This document shows, piece by piece, positions 1-5,884 of a DNA stretch of 16,825 nucleotides. The translations under genes and the position numbers were made by a program. The notes under the pieces are model-generated. The model made no database searches and was not told the DNA's origin. It worked only from the letters and a program-made list of their open reading frames with translations. Within the stretch, counting starts at the first letter, position 1; every line of letters starts with the position of its first letter. The stretch spans positions 1 through 16,825 of the forward strand of contig DZCR01000050.1 in assembly GCA_022736495.1 (NCBI GenBank). Direction: 5' to 3'. The DNA comes from Desulfobacca acetoxidans. Lineage in GTDB: Bacteria; Desulfobacterota; Desulfobaccia; Desulfobaccales; 0-14-0-80-60-11.

Positions 1-341
1 ATATATTGTATGAGATTAAGGATTTTGCGGACGGTATTAAATGTTCCCATAGATTGAGATAAGGGCATCGATTCTATGTATTCTTCCACTAAGACAAAAG
101 TATCCGAGGAGAGAATCTCGAATTCATAATTTTTTGGGTAATATTCTGAATTTATTTCTCTCTGTACCAGAACCTCTCGTCGAGCCCGCTCCAAGGTTGT
201 AGGCGATTTATAGTTACCAATTTTTACTACTGAAACTCCATAAATTGGATGCAATACTCGGTAGGCGGATTTCTGCCCTCCTTTCTTAAGCAAGATAGGG
301 TCAGCAACCGTGTATCCCTTTAGGATGCCTTCGTGTTCCAT
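1..341 (-). CDS. Protein-kinase-like protein, N-terminal part only (runs off window)
   Basis: The first 113 codons of a gene whose remainder lies beyond base 1. The product looks like the N-lobe of a Ser/Thr-type protein kinase: a glycine-rich loop KKGGQKSAYRV at residues 19-29, a VVKI strand with the probable ATP-binding Lys at residue 40, an ERARREV helix with a candidate alpha-C Glu (residue 57), and a hinge-like VLVEEYIE at about 84-90. The catalytic loop (HRD/DFG) would lie outside the window, so activity cannot be judged. The ATG at 341 is preceded by AAGGA four bases away, and an in-frame stop lies at 363-365, so the start is well fixed. Composition is clearly more A+T-rich than the neighbouring genes, which suggests an accessory or acquired segment. 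Related kinases act in signalling and in phage defence; nothing here decides between these. Confidence 0.7.
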   Translation of the reverse strand, partial: MEHEGILKGYTVADPILLKKGGQKSAYRVLHPIYGVSVVKIGNYKSPTTLERARREVLVQREINSEYYPKNYEFEILSSDTFVLVEEYIESMPLSQSMGTFNTVRKILNLIQY

Positions 342-450
342 GTTTTCCTTATTCGGTCCAACTCATTAACAGCATAAAGAATAAATTTTTGCAAATATTA
401 TTGAACCTTCTGTTGATGGAATTTTAGGTTTGGGTTCGAGGATTTTTTGC

Positions 451-466
451 AAAAGGGAGGCCTCCC
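451..466 (-). terminator. Possible weak terminator downstream of the AmpG-like gene
   Basis: Read on the minus strand, a short GGGAGGCCTCCC palindrome about 20 bases past the permease stop is followed by TTTTGC and then an A-run. The stem is only 4 bp if a 4-base loop is allowed, so this is a weak call. Confidence 0.3.
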
Positions 467-485
467 ACCCCCTATCCTCTGGCCT

Positions 486-1724
486 TCATTCTCGCCCTTC
501 GATCTTGCGCACCACGGGCAGGATTCGGGGGAGCAGGGCGAATGCAGGCCAGGCGAGGAGGAAACTCAAAAAGAAAAAGGTGGCATAGCCCAGATAGGCT
601 GCGGCCCAACCCCCGATATAACCGCAGAGGCGGCCGCTCAGGCCGAAAAGCATGGACAGAAAGGCATAGTGGGAGGCGCTGAAGCGCTTGTCGCACAGGC
701 ACATGAGGAAGGCCATAAATGCCGCGGAGCCCATCTGGCCGGCCAGGCTCTCTCCCAGGGTGGCCAGGTAAATCGTATAAGGCCAGGCGCCCGGCAGGGC
801 TGCGGCCCAGTAACCCAGGATGGAGCAGGCCTGGAAGATCCCCAGGACCCACAAGGCCCGGCTGATGCCCCAGCGGGCCGTGATGGCGCCCCCCAGAAAT
901 CCGCCGACAATGGCCGGAATCTTCCCCACAGTGATGGAAGCTACCCCGAATTGGGTCCCGGAAAAACCCATGTCCCGCCAGAACGGGCTCACCATGGCCC
1001 CTAAAAAGGCGTCCCCGGCTTTATAAGTCAGGATAAAGACGATGATGGCCCCCATGTGGGGATGGGCCATAAGGCCTTTGACCGATGCTTTGATCTGGCC
1101 GAAGCCTTTCCCGGTTTGGGCGCGAGCGATTTCGGGCCGGGCCATATGAAAGGGGCTGAAGACGATGACGGTGAGGGTCAGGGCGGCCATGATAATGGCG
1201 ACCCCCACGAAGGTGGCGCTCCAGCCCACCAGATCGCTCAGGATCAGCACCCCGCCCCCGGCCGCGATGAGGCCCACCCGGTAGGCCCCGATGCGGATAC
1301 CGTTGGCCATGCCCAGCTCTTCAGTATCCAACAGGTCGATGGTGTAGGCGTCCACCGCCAGGTCCTGGGTGGCCGAGGCCAGGCACAGGACCCCCACCAG
1401 GACCCAGAAGGTTAGGGCTACTGCGGCGCCGGACAGGTAAGCCAGACCCAACATACTGAGGATGACCAGAACTTGAGCCGGCACCAGCCAGGCGGCCCGG
1501 GTGCCGAAGCGGTCCGCCAGAGGACTCCAGAGGACCTTGAGGCTCCAGGCCAGGCCCAAGAGGCTCAAGATGCCGATCTGCTCCAGGGGCACCCCCCGGC
1601 TGCGGAGGTAGTAGGCCAGCGTGGTATAGACAAACCCGAAGGGCACCCCTTCGGCGAAGTAAAGGACGCCCACCACCAGAAATTTAAGTTTTCGGGACAG
1701 GTTAACCGGAGGCTTTGCAGGCAT
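486..1724 (-). CDS. AmpG/PAT-family MFS permease
   Basis: A 412-aa polytopic membrane protein with about 12 hydrophobic segments, the usual size for the AmpG and acetyl-CoA transporter (PAT) branch of the major facilitator superfamily. Family features visible are LYFAEGVPFGFVYTTLAYYL at residues 21-40, the GILSLLGLAWSLKVLWSPLADRFG region closing the first hairpin, ATQDLAVDAYTIDLL, and TYKAGDAFLGAMVSPFW at the start of the second half. AmpG proper imports GlcNAc-anhydro-muropeptides for cell-wall recycling; whether this copy uses the same substrate cannot be told from sequence. The ATG at 1724 has AAGGG four bases upstream. No recycling gene such as ampD or nagZ is nearby, so it appears monocistronic. 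Confident on the family, weaker on the substrate. Confidence 0.85.
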   Translation of the reverse strand: MPAKPPVNLSRKLKFLVVGVLYFAEGVPFGFVYTTLAYYLRSRGVPLEQIGILSLLGLAWSLKVLWSPLADRFGTRAAWLVPAQVLVILSMLGLAYLSGAAVALTFWVLVGVLCLASATQDLAVDAYTIDLLDTEELGMANGIRIGAYRVGLIAAGGGVLILSDLVGWSATFVGVAIIMAALTLTVIVFSPFHMARPEIARAQTGKGFGQIKASVKGLMAHPHMGAIIVFILTYKAGDAFLGAMVSPFWRDMGFSGTQFGVASITVGKIPAIVGGFLGGAITARWGISRALWVLGIFQACSILGYWAAALPGAWPYTIYLATLGESLAGQMGSAAFMAFLMCLCDKRFSASHYAFLSMLFGLSGRLCGYIGGWAAAYLGYATFFFLSFLLAWPAFALLPRILPVVRKIEGRE

Positions 1725-1865
1725 GTTACCCTTCAGAATGGATTGGAGGTTGTCTCTGAAGGATAGAGCAAAAACGTGAAAAGCAAAAGGCCGAATCCTC
1801 TGTGACCGGACATTCCTCTCCTTTTGGCCTTGGACCCTTACTAATGAAAAAATGAATAAAATCCA

Positions 1866-1893
1866 GTGGGACGGGACTCCGTGCCCGCCCCAC
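1866..1893 (-). terminator. Hairpin downstream of the CooC-like gene, probable terminator
   Basis: GTGGGaCGGG (1866-1875) pairs with CCCGcCCCAC (1884-1893) around an 8-base loop with one A/C mismatch. On the minus strand the hairpin lies about 60 bases beyond the stop at 1952 and is followed by a T-rich run (GGATTTTATTCATTTTTTC), which suits termination of the CooC-like gene. The GC-rich palindrome could also be a dispersed REP-like element. Confidence 0.45.
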
Positions 1894-1951
1894 CTCAGTA
1901 ATTAATTGTCAGAATTTTGTGGCGACCGTTAGGTCAGGATTTGCGCCGGGT

Positions 1952-2716
1952 TTAGCTGGCGCTGAGGCTCTGACCGATGGCTTCCGCCAACTGGACCAGG
2001 GCCGGAACCGCTTCATAGGGCGGCAGCCCTTTCAGGTCGGCTTCGATGATCTTGTCGTCAAACGGTATGAATCCCAGGATGGGGAAATCCGGCAGATTCT
2101 TTTTGAGAAACTCCTCGTCGGCCGCGCCCCTGATCTTGCTGCCCACCACCGCCACCTTCTTGAGACCCAAATCCTTGGCCAGGTCTTTGACGTGCATGGC
2201 GGTTTCGATACTGCGGCGGCCCGGTTCCACCACGATGATGAGGCGATCCACTCCCTGCGCCGTAGCCCGGCCCAGATGTTCGATGCCCGCCTCCATGTCC
2301 ATGATCACCACTTCATCCCGGAGGAGCACCAAGTGGGTAACCAGGGTGCGCAGGAGTACGCTTTCAGGGCAGACGCAGCCGCTGCCGCCCTTTTTGACGC
2401 CTCCCATGACGATAAGCTTGACGCCGTCAATTTGCCGGGCATATTTCTCCGGGATATCGTCCACCTTGGGATTTAATTTAAAAAACCCCCCCATGGAGCC
2501 AGGGGTGGAATCGGTGCGCTCTGCGATCATCTCCTTCATCTGGCTCAAGGGGGTGATGTTCTCGGGGTCGGATATCCCTAAGGCCAGGGCCAGATTAGCG
2601 TCAGGGTCGGCGTCCACGGCCAGCACCTTCTTACCCTGCAAGCGGAAATAATTAATCAAAAGGGCCGCCAGAGTGGTTTTTCCCACCCCGCCTTTCCCGC
2701 TGATGGCGATTTTCAT
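1952..2716 (-). CDS. cooC: CooC-family nickel-insertion ATPase (P-loop, MinD/ParA type)
   Basis: A 254-aa P-loop ATPase of the CooC/HypB-like MinD group. The deviant Walker A is GKGGVGKTT at residues 7-15; VLAVDADPDANLALALG follows at about 31-47; the hallmark CxC is C114-V-C116 inside GGSGCVCPES; DEVVIMDMEAGIEHLGR forms the Walker B/switch region. In CooC proteins the two Cys bind Ni(II) or Zn(II) at the dimer interface, and ATP hydrolysis drives Ni insertion into the C-cluster of CO dehydrogenase. The frame is open for 42 codons upstream, but the ATG at 2716 has GAGGAG six bases away and starts directly at the conserved MKIAISGKGG, so I chose it. No CODH gene is adjacent, so this is an orphan copy and its client could be CODH/acetyl-CoA synthase elsewhere. 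A close alternative is another Ni or Fe-S maturation ATPase. Confidence 0.88.
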   Translation of the reverse strand: MKIAISGKGGVGKTTLAALLINYFRLQGKKVLAVDADPDANLALALGISDPENITPLSQMKEMIAERTDSTPGSMGGFFKLNPKVDDIPEKYARQIDGVKLIVMGGVKKGGSGCVCPESVLLRTLVTHLVLLRDEVVIMDMEAGIEHLGRATAQGVDRLIIVVEPGRRSIETAMHVKDLAKDLGLKKVAVVGSKIRGAADEEFLKKNLPDFPILGFIPFDDKIIEADLKGLPPYEAVPALVQLAEAIGQSLSAS

Positions 2717-2948
2717 CGGTAACTCCTCATGAAATTTATTGAGATCATTTATATAGTATAGGGAATTTGGCCCTCCGCGGGTAGCGCGATATGGCTTGGG
2801 CCGGTTTTTTCCCCTTGATTCTCTCCTGAGAGCGGATATCATGATTCCCTGGAACCAAAAATCCCTAGTTTTTCCTGTGCCATGGCCCTGGCGTCGGCGG
2901 GGGTGGGATACAATTTATCAGAGTCTGAGGTTATCCTGGAGGCTGGCC

Positions 2949-3380
2949 ATGAAAGTGAACATTGAACCTTTAGACCCGGAATTGGAAGCCGGCATCCGCA
3001 AGCGGCTGGCGGCCACCCCCTTTATCAAGTTTGTCGGGATCGAGGCTCCCCAGTTAGGCAAGGGCTACGCCCGCTTTCTCTTACCTTTCAAGCCCGATTT
3101 GGCCAACTCCATCGGTCTTATGCAAGGAGGGGTCATTGCCGCGCTGGCGGATGAAGCCGTGGCCTTCGCCCTCTACAGCCTCGTACCGGAGGGTGAGATG
3201 ATCAACACCGTGGAAATGAAGATCAACTTTCTGGGCGCGGTGAAGGAAGGGGACGTGACCGCCGAAGCCCATATAGCCAAAAGGGGCCGCACCATCTCCC
3301 TGGGGGAATTCGAAGTGCGGCAGGTCGATCGTCTGGTGGCCAAGGGCCTCTGCACCTATATCCATCTCACCAAGAAATAG
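2949..3380 (+). CDS. PaaI-family hotdog-fold thioesterase
   Basis: A 143-aa protein with a single 4HBT hotdog domain, the normal size for PaaI/YbgC-like acyl-CoA thioesterases. The signature is LMQGGVIAALADEAVAFAL at about residues 58-75: Gly60-Gly61 begins the hot-dog helix and Asp68 is the likely catalytic acid. Most PaaI proteins have His-Gly-Gly here; this one has Gln59 in place of the His. Later strands NTVEMKINFLGAV and DVTAEAHIAKRGRTISLGEFEV match the family pattern. The ATG at 2949 is preceded by GGAGG six bases upstream; the open frame extends to 2796 but lacks a better start. It is divergent from the CooC-like gene. Substrate unknown; probably hydrolyses a CoA thioester in the cytoplasm. 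Confidence 0.85.
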   Translation: MKVNIEPLDPELEAGIRKRLAATPFIKFVGIEAPQLGKGYARFLLPFKPDLANSIGLMQGGVIAALADEAVAFALYSLVPEGEMINTVEMKINFLGAVKEGDVTAEAHIAKRGRTISLGEFEVRQVDRLVAKGLCTYIHLTKK

Positions 3381-3485
3381 GATTCTGGGTGCAGATATGG
3401 GGCGATAGTGCTTCCTGACAACTAACTCCTGAAACCTAAAGTCTATATCCCTCCGGCATCACATGAGATTCCATGGATTTTCCTC

Positions 3486-3583
3486 TTACCTAACTGACTA
3501 AAATAATACGCATAAAAAGCCTATCTCCAAAATTTTACCTTGGGAGTTTAAGGTAAGTTGCCTAATGTCCGATTAGGGTAAGT
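3486..3583. promoter_or_regulatory. Cluster of TTACC/GGTAA half-sites, candidate operator region
   Basis: The 287-base gap before the gene at 3668 holds TTACC at 3486-3490, a perfect inverted repeat TTACCTT (3535-3541) / AAGGTAA (3550-3556) with an 8-base spacer, and another half-site GGTAA at 3577-3581. The last two lie in an 11-base imperfect direct repeat (TTAAGGTAAGT / TTAGGGTAAGT) starting 25 bases apart. This suggests a repeated regulator-binding motif; no convincing -35/-10 pair is visible beside it. Confidence 0.4.
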
Positions 3584-3667
3584 GTATCGTTATGACGAGG
3601 AGAAAAGCGGGGCAAACGGAAATTTCACTGCTGGACCACTTGCGCGGGGATAACAAGGAGAGCTTTC

Positions 3668-4024
3668 ATGGGACCCAGGGTTTCGGTCCGTCGAAAAGGC
3701 GAAAATATTTACTTAACCATTGAGGGGGAGTTCAACTACGAGTCATCCCGGGAATTGCTGGCGGTGGTAAAGCAACTGTTGATGACGTCGCTCAAATGCG
3801 CTACGCCTGATTCCCCGGTGACCTATTGCCTGAAAACTCGTGGCCACGTTGACCTGGAGAAAATAGCGCATTTTCAAAAGACGATCGATGATCAACCACG
3901 CGGCGGTGAGTTGAGTGAGGATACGAAGGTGGGCCAGGAGCAAGGAGCTGCGCCTCTGAAGGGGGAATTCCTGAAGCACCGGTTCCGCGGCCGGTTGATC
4001 TTGGTAAAGGGCGGGGCTTTTTAA
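3668..4024 (+). CDS. Small hypothetical protein
   Basis: A 118-aa protein I do not recognise. The ATG at 3668 is preceded by AAGGAG seven bases upstream, a strong ribosome site, which supports it as a real gene. The first 35 residues (VRRKGENIYLTIEGEFNYES, then a helix SRELLAVVKQLL) resemble the opening beta-beta-alpha of a STAS-like domain, but the rest is polar and low in recognisable motifs, with a basic C-terminus (KHRFRGRLILVKGGAF). There is no signal peptide or membrane segment. The candidate half-site cluster upstream suggests specific regulation. A STAS relation is only a weak impression from the N-terminus. Confidence 0.55.
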   Translation: MGPRVSVRRKGENIYLTIEGEFNYESSRELLAVVKQLLMTSLKCATPDSPVTYCLKTRGHVDLEKIAHFQKTIDDQPRGGELSEDTKVGQEQGAAPLKGEFLKHRFRGRLILVKGGAF

Positions 4025-4186
4025 GCCCGGTGGAAATGGCAACGGTGCGCACGGCGCCGGAGATTACCGATGCGTCCAAAGCCACCGATAGGCTATTTCA
4101 TAAGGGATTTAATAAATAAGACGTCCTGATAATATGAGCTTAATGAGAGACCTCGAGAAAAGCAATTAGTTATTTTTTTAATGCGC

Positions 4187-4219
4187 TTGACAAGGGGCAA
4201 TTTTGTTGTAAGCTATAAT
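4187..4219 (+). promoter_or_regulatory. Candidate sigma-70 promoter for the cold-shock leader
   Basis: A consensus TTGACA at 4187-4192 and a consensus TATAAT at 4214-4219 both occur, but the spacer is 21 bp, longer than the usual 16-18. The alternative -10 TAAGCT at 4209-4214 gives a 16-bp spacer but matches consensus poorly. Transcription from here would produce a leader of about 140 nt before the csp start. Confidence 0.5.
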
Positions 4220-4230
4220 AAGTTTAGCAT

Positions 4231-4327
4231 GTCAGACTGAAGCAGGGCCGCAAGTCCTGGACAGTAATCGGACGGGGGTGCTAAGAACCCGGCCGATTTT
4301 TTTTGCCTGACTGCTGTGCGCCCTGCT
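4231..4327 (+). promoter_or_regulatory. Structured 5' leader of the cold-shock gene
   Basis: The 345-base gap between the stop at 4024 and the csp start at 4370 holds a promoter and then this leader. CAGG/CCTG (4243-4246 with 4256-4259) forms a small hairpin. AGCAGGG (4241-4247) is perfectly complementary to CCCTGCT (4321-4327) beyond the internal terminator, and GTCAG (4231-4235) to CTGAC (4307-4311); these pairings compete with each other or form a pseudoknot. I see no match to a riboswitch class I know. Bases 4025-4180 hold nothing further I can support. Confidence 0.5.
4267..4304 (+). terminator. Intrinsic terminator inside the csp leader (attenuator candidate)
   Basis: ATCGG-A-CGGG (4267-4276) pairs with CCCG-G-CCGAT (4288-4297), nine base pairs with a single A/G mismatch, followed directly by eight Ts (4297-4304). 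This is a canonical intrinsic terminator, yet it sits about 65 bases upstream of the csp start codon and about 80 bases after the likely promoter, with no coding sequence before it. It would give either an attenuated leader or a short stand-alone RNA. Confidence 0.72.
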
Positions 4328-4369
4328 TTTTTGGCGGGATATATTGTAGTATCTGTAGGAGGTTTCACC

Positions 4370-4573
4370 ATGAAGGAAAATGGTACGGTAAAATGGTTTA
4401 ATGATGCTAAGGGCTTTGGTTTTATCACTCGGGAAAGCGGTCCGGATGTGTTCGTACATCACAGCGCCATCCAGGGTGACGGCTTCCGCTCCCTGGCAGA
4501 AGAACAGGCGGTGGAATTTGACGTGACCCAGGGTCCCAAGGGGCCTCAGGCCCAAAACGTGGTAAAGCTATAA
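4370..4573 (+). CDS. csp: Cold-shock domain protein (CspA family)
   Basis: A 67-aa single cold-shock domain, the standard length for bacterial Csp proteins. Both RNA-binding motifs are intact: RNP1 as KGFGFIT at about residues 14-20 and RNP2 as VFVHHSAI at about 27-34, with the N-terminal GTVKWFND strand. These proteins bind single-stranded RNA and DNA, melt secondary structure, and in Escherichia coli can act as transcription antiterminators. The ATG at 4370 has AGGAGG seven bases upstream; frames further upstream run through the leader terminator and are not credible. The leader carries an intrinsic terminator, so expression may depend on readthrough, and a strong terminator follows the gene. 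Confidence 0.95.
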   Translation: MKENGTVKWFNDAKGFGFITRESGPDVFVHHSAIQGDGFRSLAEEQAVEFDVTQGPKGPQAQNVVKL

Positions 4574-4589
4574 CCCATAAAGCCTGAGG

Positions 4590-4634
4590 GCCAGAACTCC
4601 GGCGGTCTTGTGACCCTCGGAGTTCTGGCATTTT
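4590..4634 (+). terminator. Intrinsic terminator after csp
   Basis: GCCAGAACTCCG (4590-4601) pairs perfectly with CGGAGTTCTGGC (4618-4629) and is followed by ATTTT. An inner GGTC/GACC stem extends the hairpin. It starts 17 bases after the csp stop and ends just before the next gene, so the small downstream gene probably relies on readthrough or its own promoter. Confidence 0.85.
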
Positions 4635-4658
4635 GAGCTCCGGGAGGGAGGTAAGAGC

Positions 4659-4859
4659 TTGGCCCGCAATCGTTACGGCTGGCAAAAGCGAGCCAAAGAG
4701 ATGGCCCGCAAAGAGAAAAATGACGAAAAAATGAAACGTCGCCAGGGCAAAATTGCCACATTGCCGGCAGAGGGAATGCCGGGGGTGATTGCAGAAGAGA
4801 ATATTGGTCTGAGCGAGCCCACTCTGCCGGAAACCTATCCGGCAAGTTTGCCCCACTAA
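4659..4859 (+). CDS. Small basic hypothetical protein following csp
   Basis: A 66-aa protein with a TTG start at 4659 and GGAGG seven bases upstream; no nearer ATG in frame lies before residue 15. The N-terminal half is strongly basic and helical (RNRYGWQKRAKEMARKEK, then more Lys/Arg), which suggests nucleic-acid or ribosome binding, while the C-terminal half is neutral and Pro-rich. I do not recognise a named family, though short RNRYGWQKR-type proteins beside csp genes feel familiar from Desulfobacterota genomes; that is memory, not a search. It lies directly behind the csp terminator and ahead of the ribosomal protein L25 gene, a context compatible with a role in translation or RNA handling. 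Confidence 0.6.
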   Translation: MARNRYGWQKRAKEMARKEKNDEKMKRRQGKIATLPAEGMPGVIAEENIGLSEPTLPETYPASLPH

Positions 4860-4993
4860 GCTGACAAGGGGAGGCAGGCCGCCGGAGCCCGGCACCCTAC
4901 CTTCTGGCCCTGTGACTTCCGGATAATCAAACCTGCGCATAATATTATCAGGCGGGTAATTCTGCAAACTAACCCTAACAAGAGCGAGGGTAA

Positions 4994-5026
4994 CCCGACG
5001 CGTTGAGACGGTCGAAGTCTGTTGGG
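4994..5026 (+). promoter_or_regulatory. Structured leader upstream of L25
   Basis: CCCGAC (4994-4999) pairs with GTTGGG (5021-5026), enclosing a second stem AGAC (5006-5009) / GTCT (5017-5020) around GGTCGAA. The element ends about 27 bases before the L25 start. Ribosomal protein genes are often autoregulated through such leaders, but this one matches no class I can name. Confidence 0.35.
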
Positions 5027-5053
5027 TGAGAGGCGCTCGAGGAGTTAAGCACG

Positions 5054-5695
5054 ATGGAAAAAGTTGTTCTGAAAGCTACCAAGCGTGACGTGGTCGGCAA
5101 AAAGGTGGGCGCCCTGCGCCGCCAAGGGAAACTCCCGGCCGTGCTGTACGGGCACCGTATCGAGACAACTCCGATCCTGGTGGATGCCTATGAGGGGTCG
5201 CAGACGCTGTCCCACCTGACCTCGTCCACCCTGCTGATGATCGATCTGGACGGAACAAAGTATCTGGCGCGGGTGCGAGAGAAGCAGCGCGATGTTATCA
5301 AGAATCGTCTGGTGCATCTGGACTTCCAGGTCGTCTCGCTCACTGAGAAGATGCGCGCCAAGGTCGGCATCGAACTGGCCGGCACACCCCCGGCGGTTAA
5401 AAACTTCAACGCCGTGATCCACACCGGCCTGACCGAGATAGAGATCGAGTGTATGCCGGAAGACCTGCCGGAGCGCATCGTGGTGGACATCTCCGGCCTG
5501 GCCGAAATCGGCGACAGCGTCCACGCGCGTGATCTCGTCCTTTCAGACAAGGTAAAAATTTTGGGCGATCTGGAAGAAACCATCGCCATCGCTACTGCGC
5601 CCCGGAGGGAAGAGGTCAGCGAAGAGGCCCCGGTTGAAGAGGAAGCCGCCCCCGCACCCGAGGTGGTTGAACGCGGCAAGGGCAAAAAAGAATAG
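5054..5695 (+). CDS. rplY: 50S ribosomal protein L25, CTC/TL5 long form
   Basis: A 213-aa protein with the two-domain architecture of L25/TL5/CTC. The N-terminal L25 domain (about 1-93) binds loop E of 5S rRNA and shows the typical KATKRDVVGKKVGALRRQGKLPAVLYG opening (residues 7-33). The C-terminal beta domain (about 100-187) includes VHLDFQVVSLTEKMRAKVGIEL and the VDISGLAEIGDSVHARDL pattern. A charged tail rich in Glu, Ala and Pro ends in RGKGKKE. The ATG at 5054 is preceded by GAGGAG nine bases upstream. In many bacteria rplY is followed by pth and preceded by prs; neither is present, so this copy stands alone between a structured leader and a strong terminator. Confidence 0.95.
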   Translation: MEKVVLKATKRDVVGKKVGALRRQGKLPAVLYGHRIETTPILVDAYEGSQTLSHLTSSTLLMIDLDGTKYLARVREKQRDVIKNRLVHLDFQVVSLTEKMRAKVGIELAGTPPAVKNFNAVIHTGLTEIEIECMPEDLPERIVVDISGLAEIGDSVHARDLVLSDKVKILGDLEETIAIATAPRREEVSEEAPVEEEAAPAPEVVERGKGKKE

Positions 5696-5741
5696 CAAGT
5701 ACCCCAAGAGGGCAAAGATTCATTCCCCGGATAAACCAAGA

Positions 5742-5774
5742 ACAGCGGTGTTTAACGCACCGCTGTGCTTTTTC
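5742..5774 (+). terminator. Intrinsic terminator after L25
   Basis: ACAGCGGTG (5742-5750) and CACCGCTGT (5758-5766) form a perfect 9-bp stem with a 7-base loop, followed by GCTTTTT. It closes the L25 transcription unit 47 bases after the stop. Confidence 0.88.
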
Positions 5775-5830
5775 GTTACTACTCAGCACAGGCAGCCGCC
5801 ACCAGCGCATATCGGCCTCTTGATCGGAGG

Positions 5831-5859
5831 TTGACAAGTGCTTAGTTTATCTGTACTCA
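5831..5859 (+). promoter_or_regulatory. Possible promoter for the GAF-domain gene
   Basis: TTGACA at 5831-5836 is a consensus -35; 17 bases later TACTCA (5854-5859) is a poor -10. Its place between the L25 terminator and the next start supports a promoter here, though the -10 is weak. Confidence 0.35.
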
Positions 5860-5884
5860 GTTCGACCTTCATGAAGAGGACGTG

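Noticed and set aside
3592..3723. A 43-codon ORF overlapping the start of the gene at 3668
   Set aside because: It has no ribosome-binding site and overlaps a frame with a strong one.
4036..4119. A 27-codon ORF just after the small hypothetical gene
   Set aside because: There is no credible ribosome site and the peptide has no features; too short to support.
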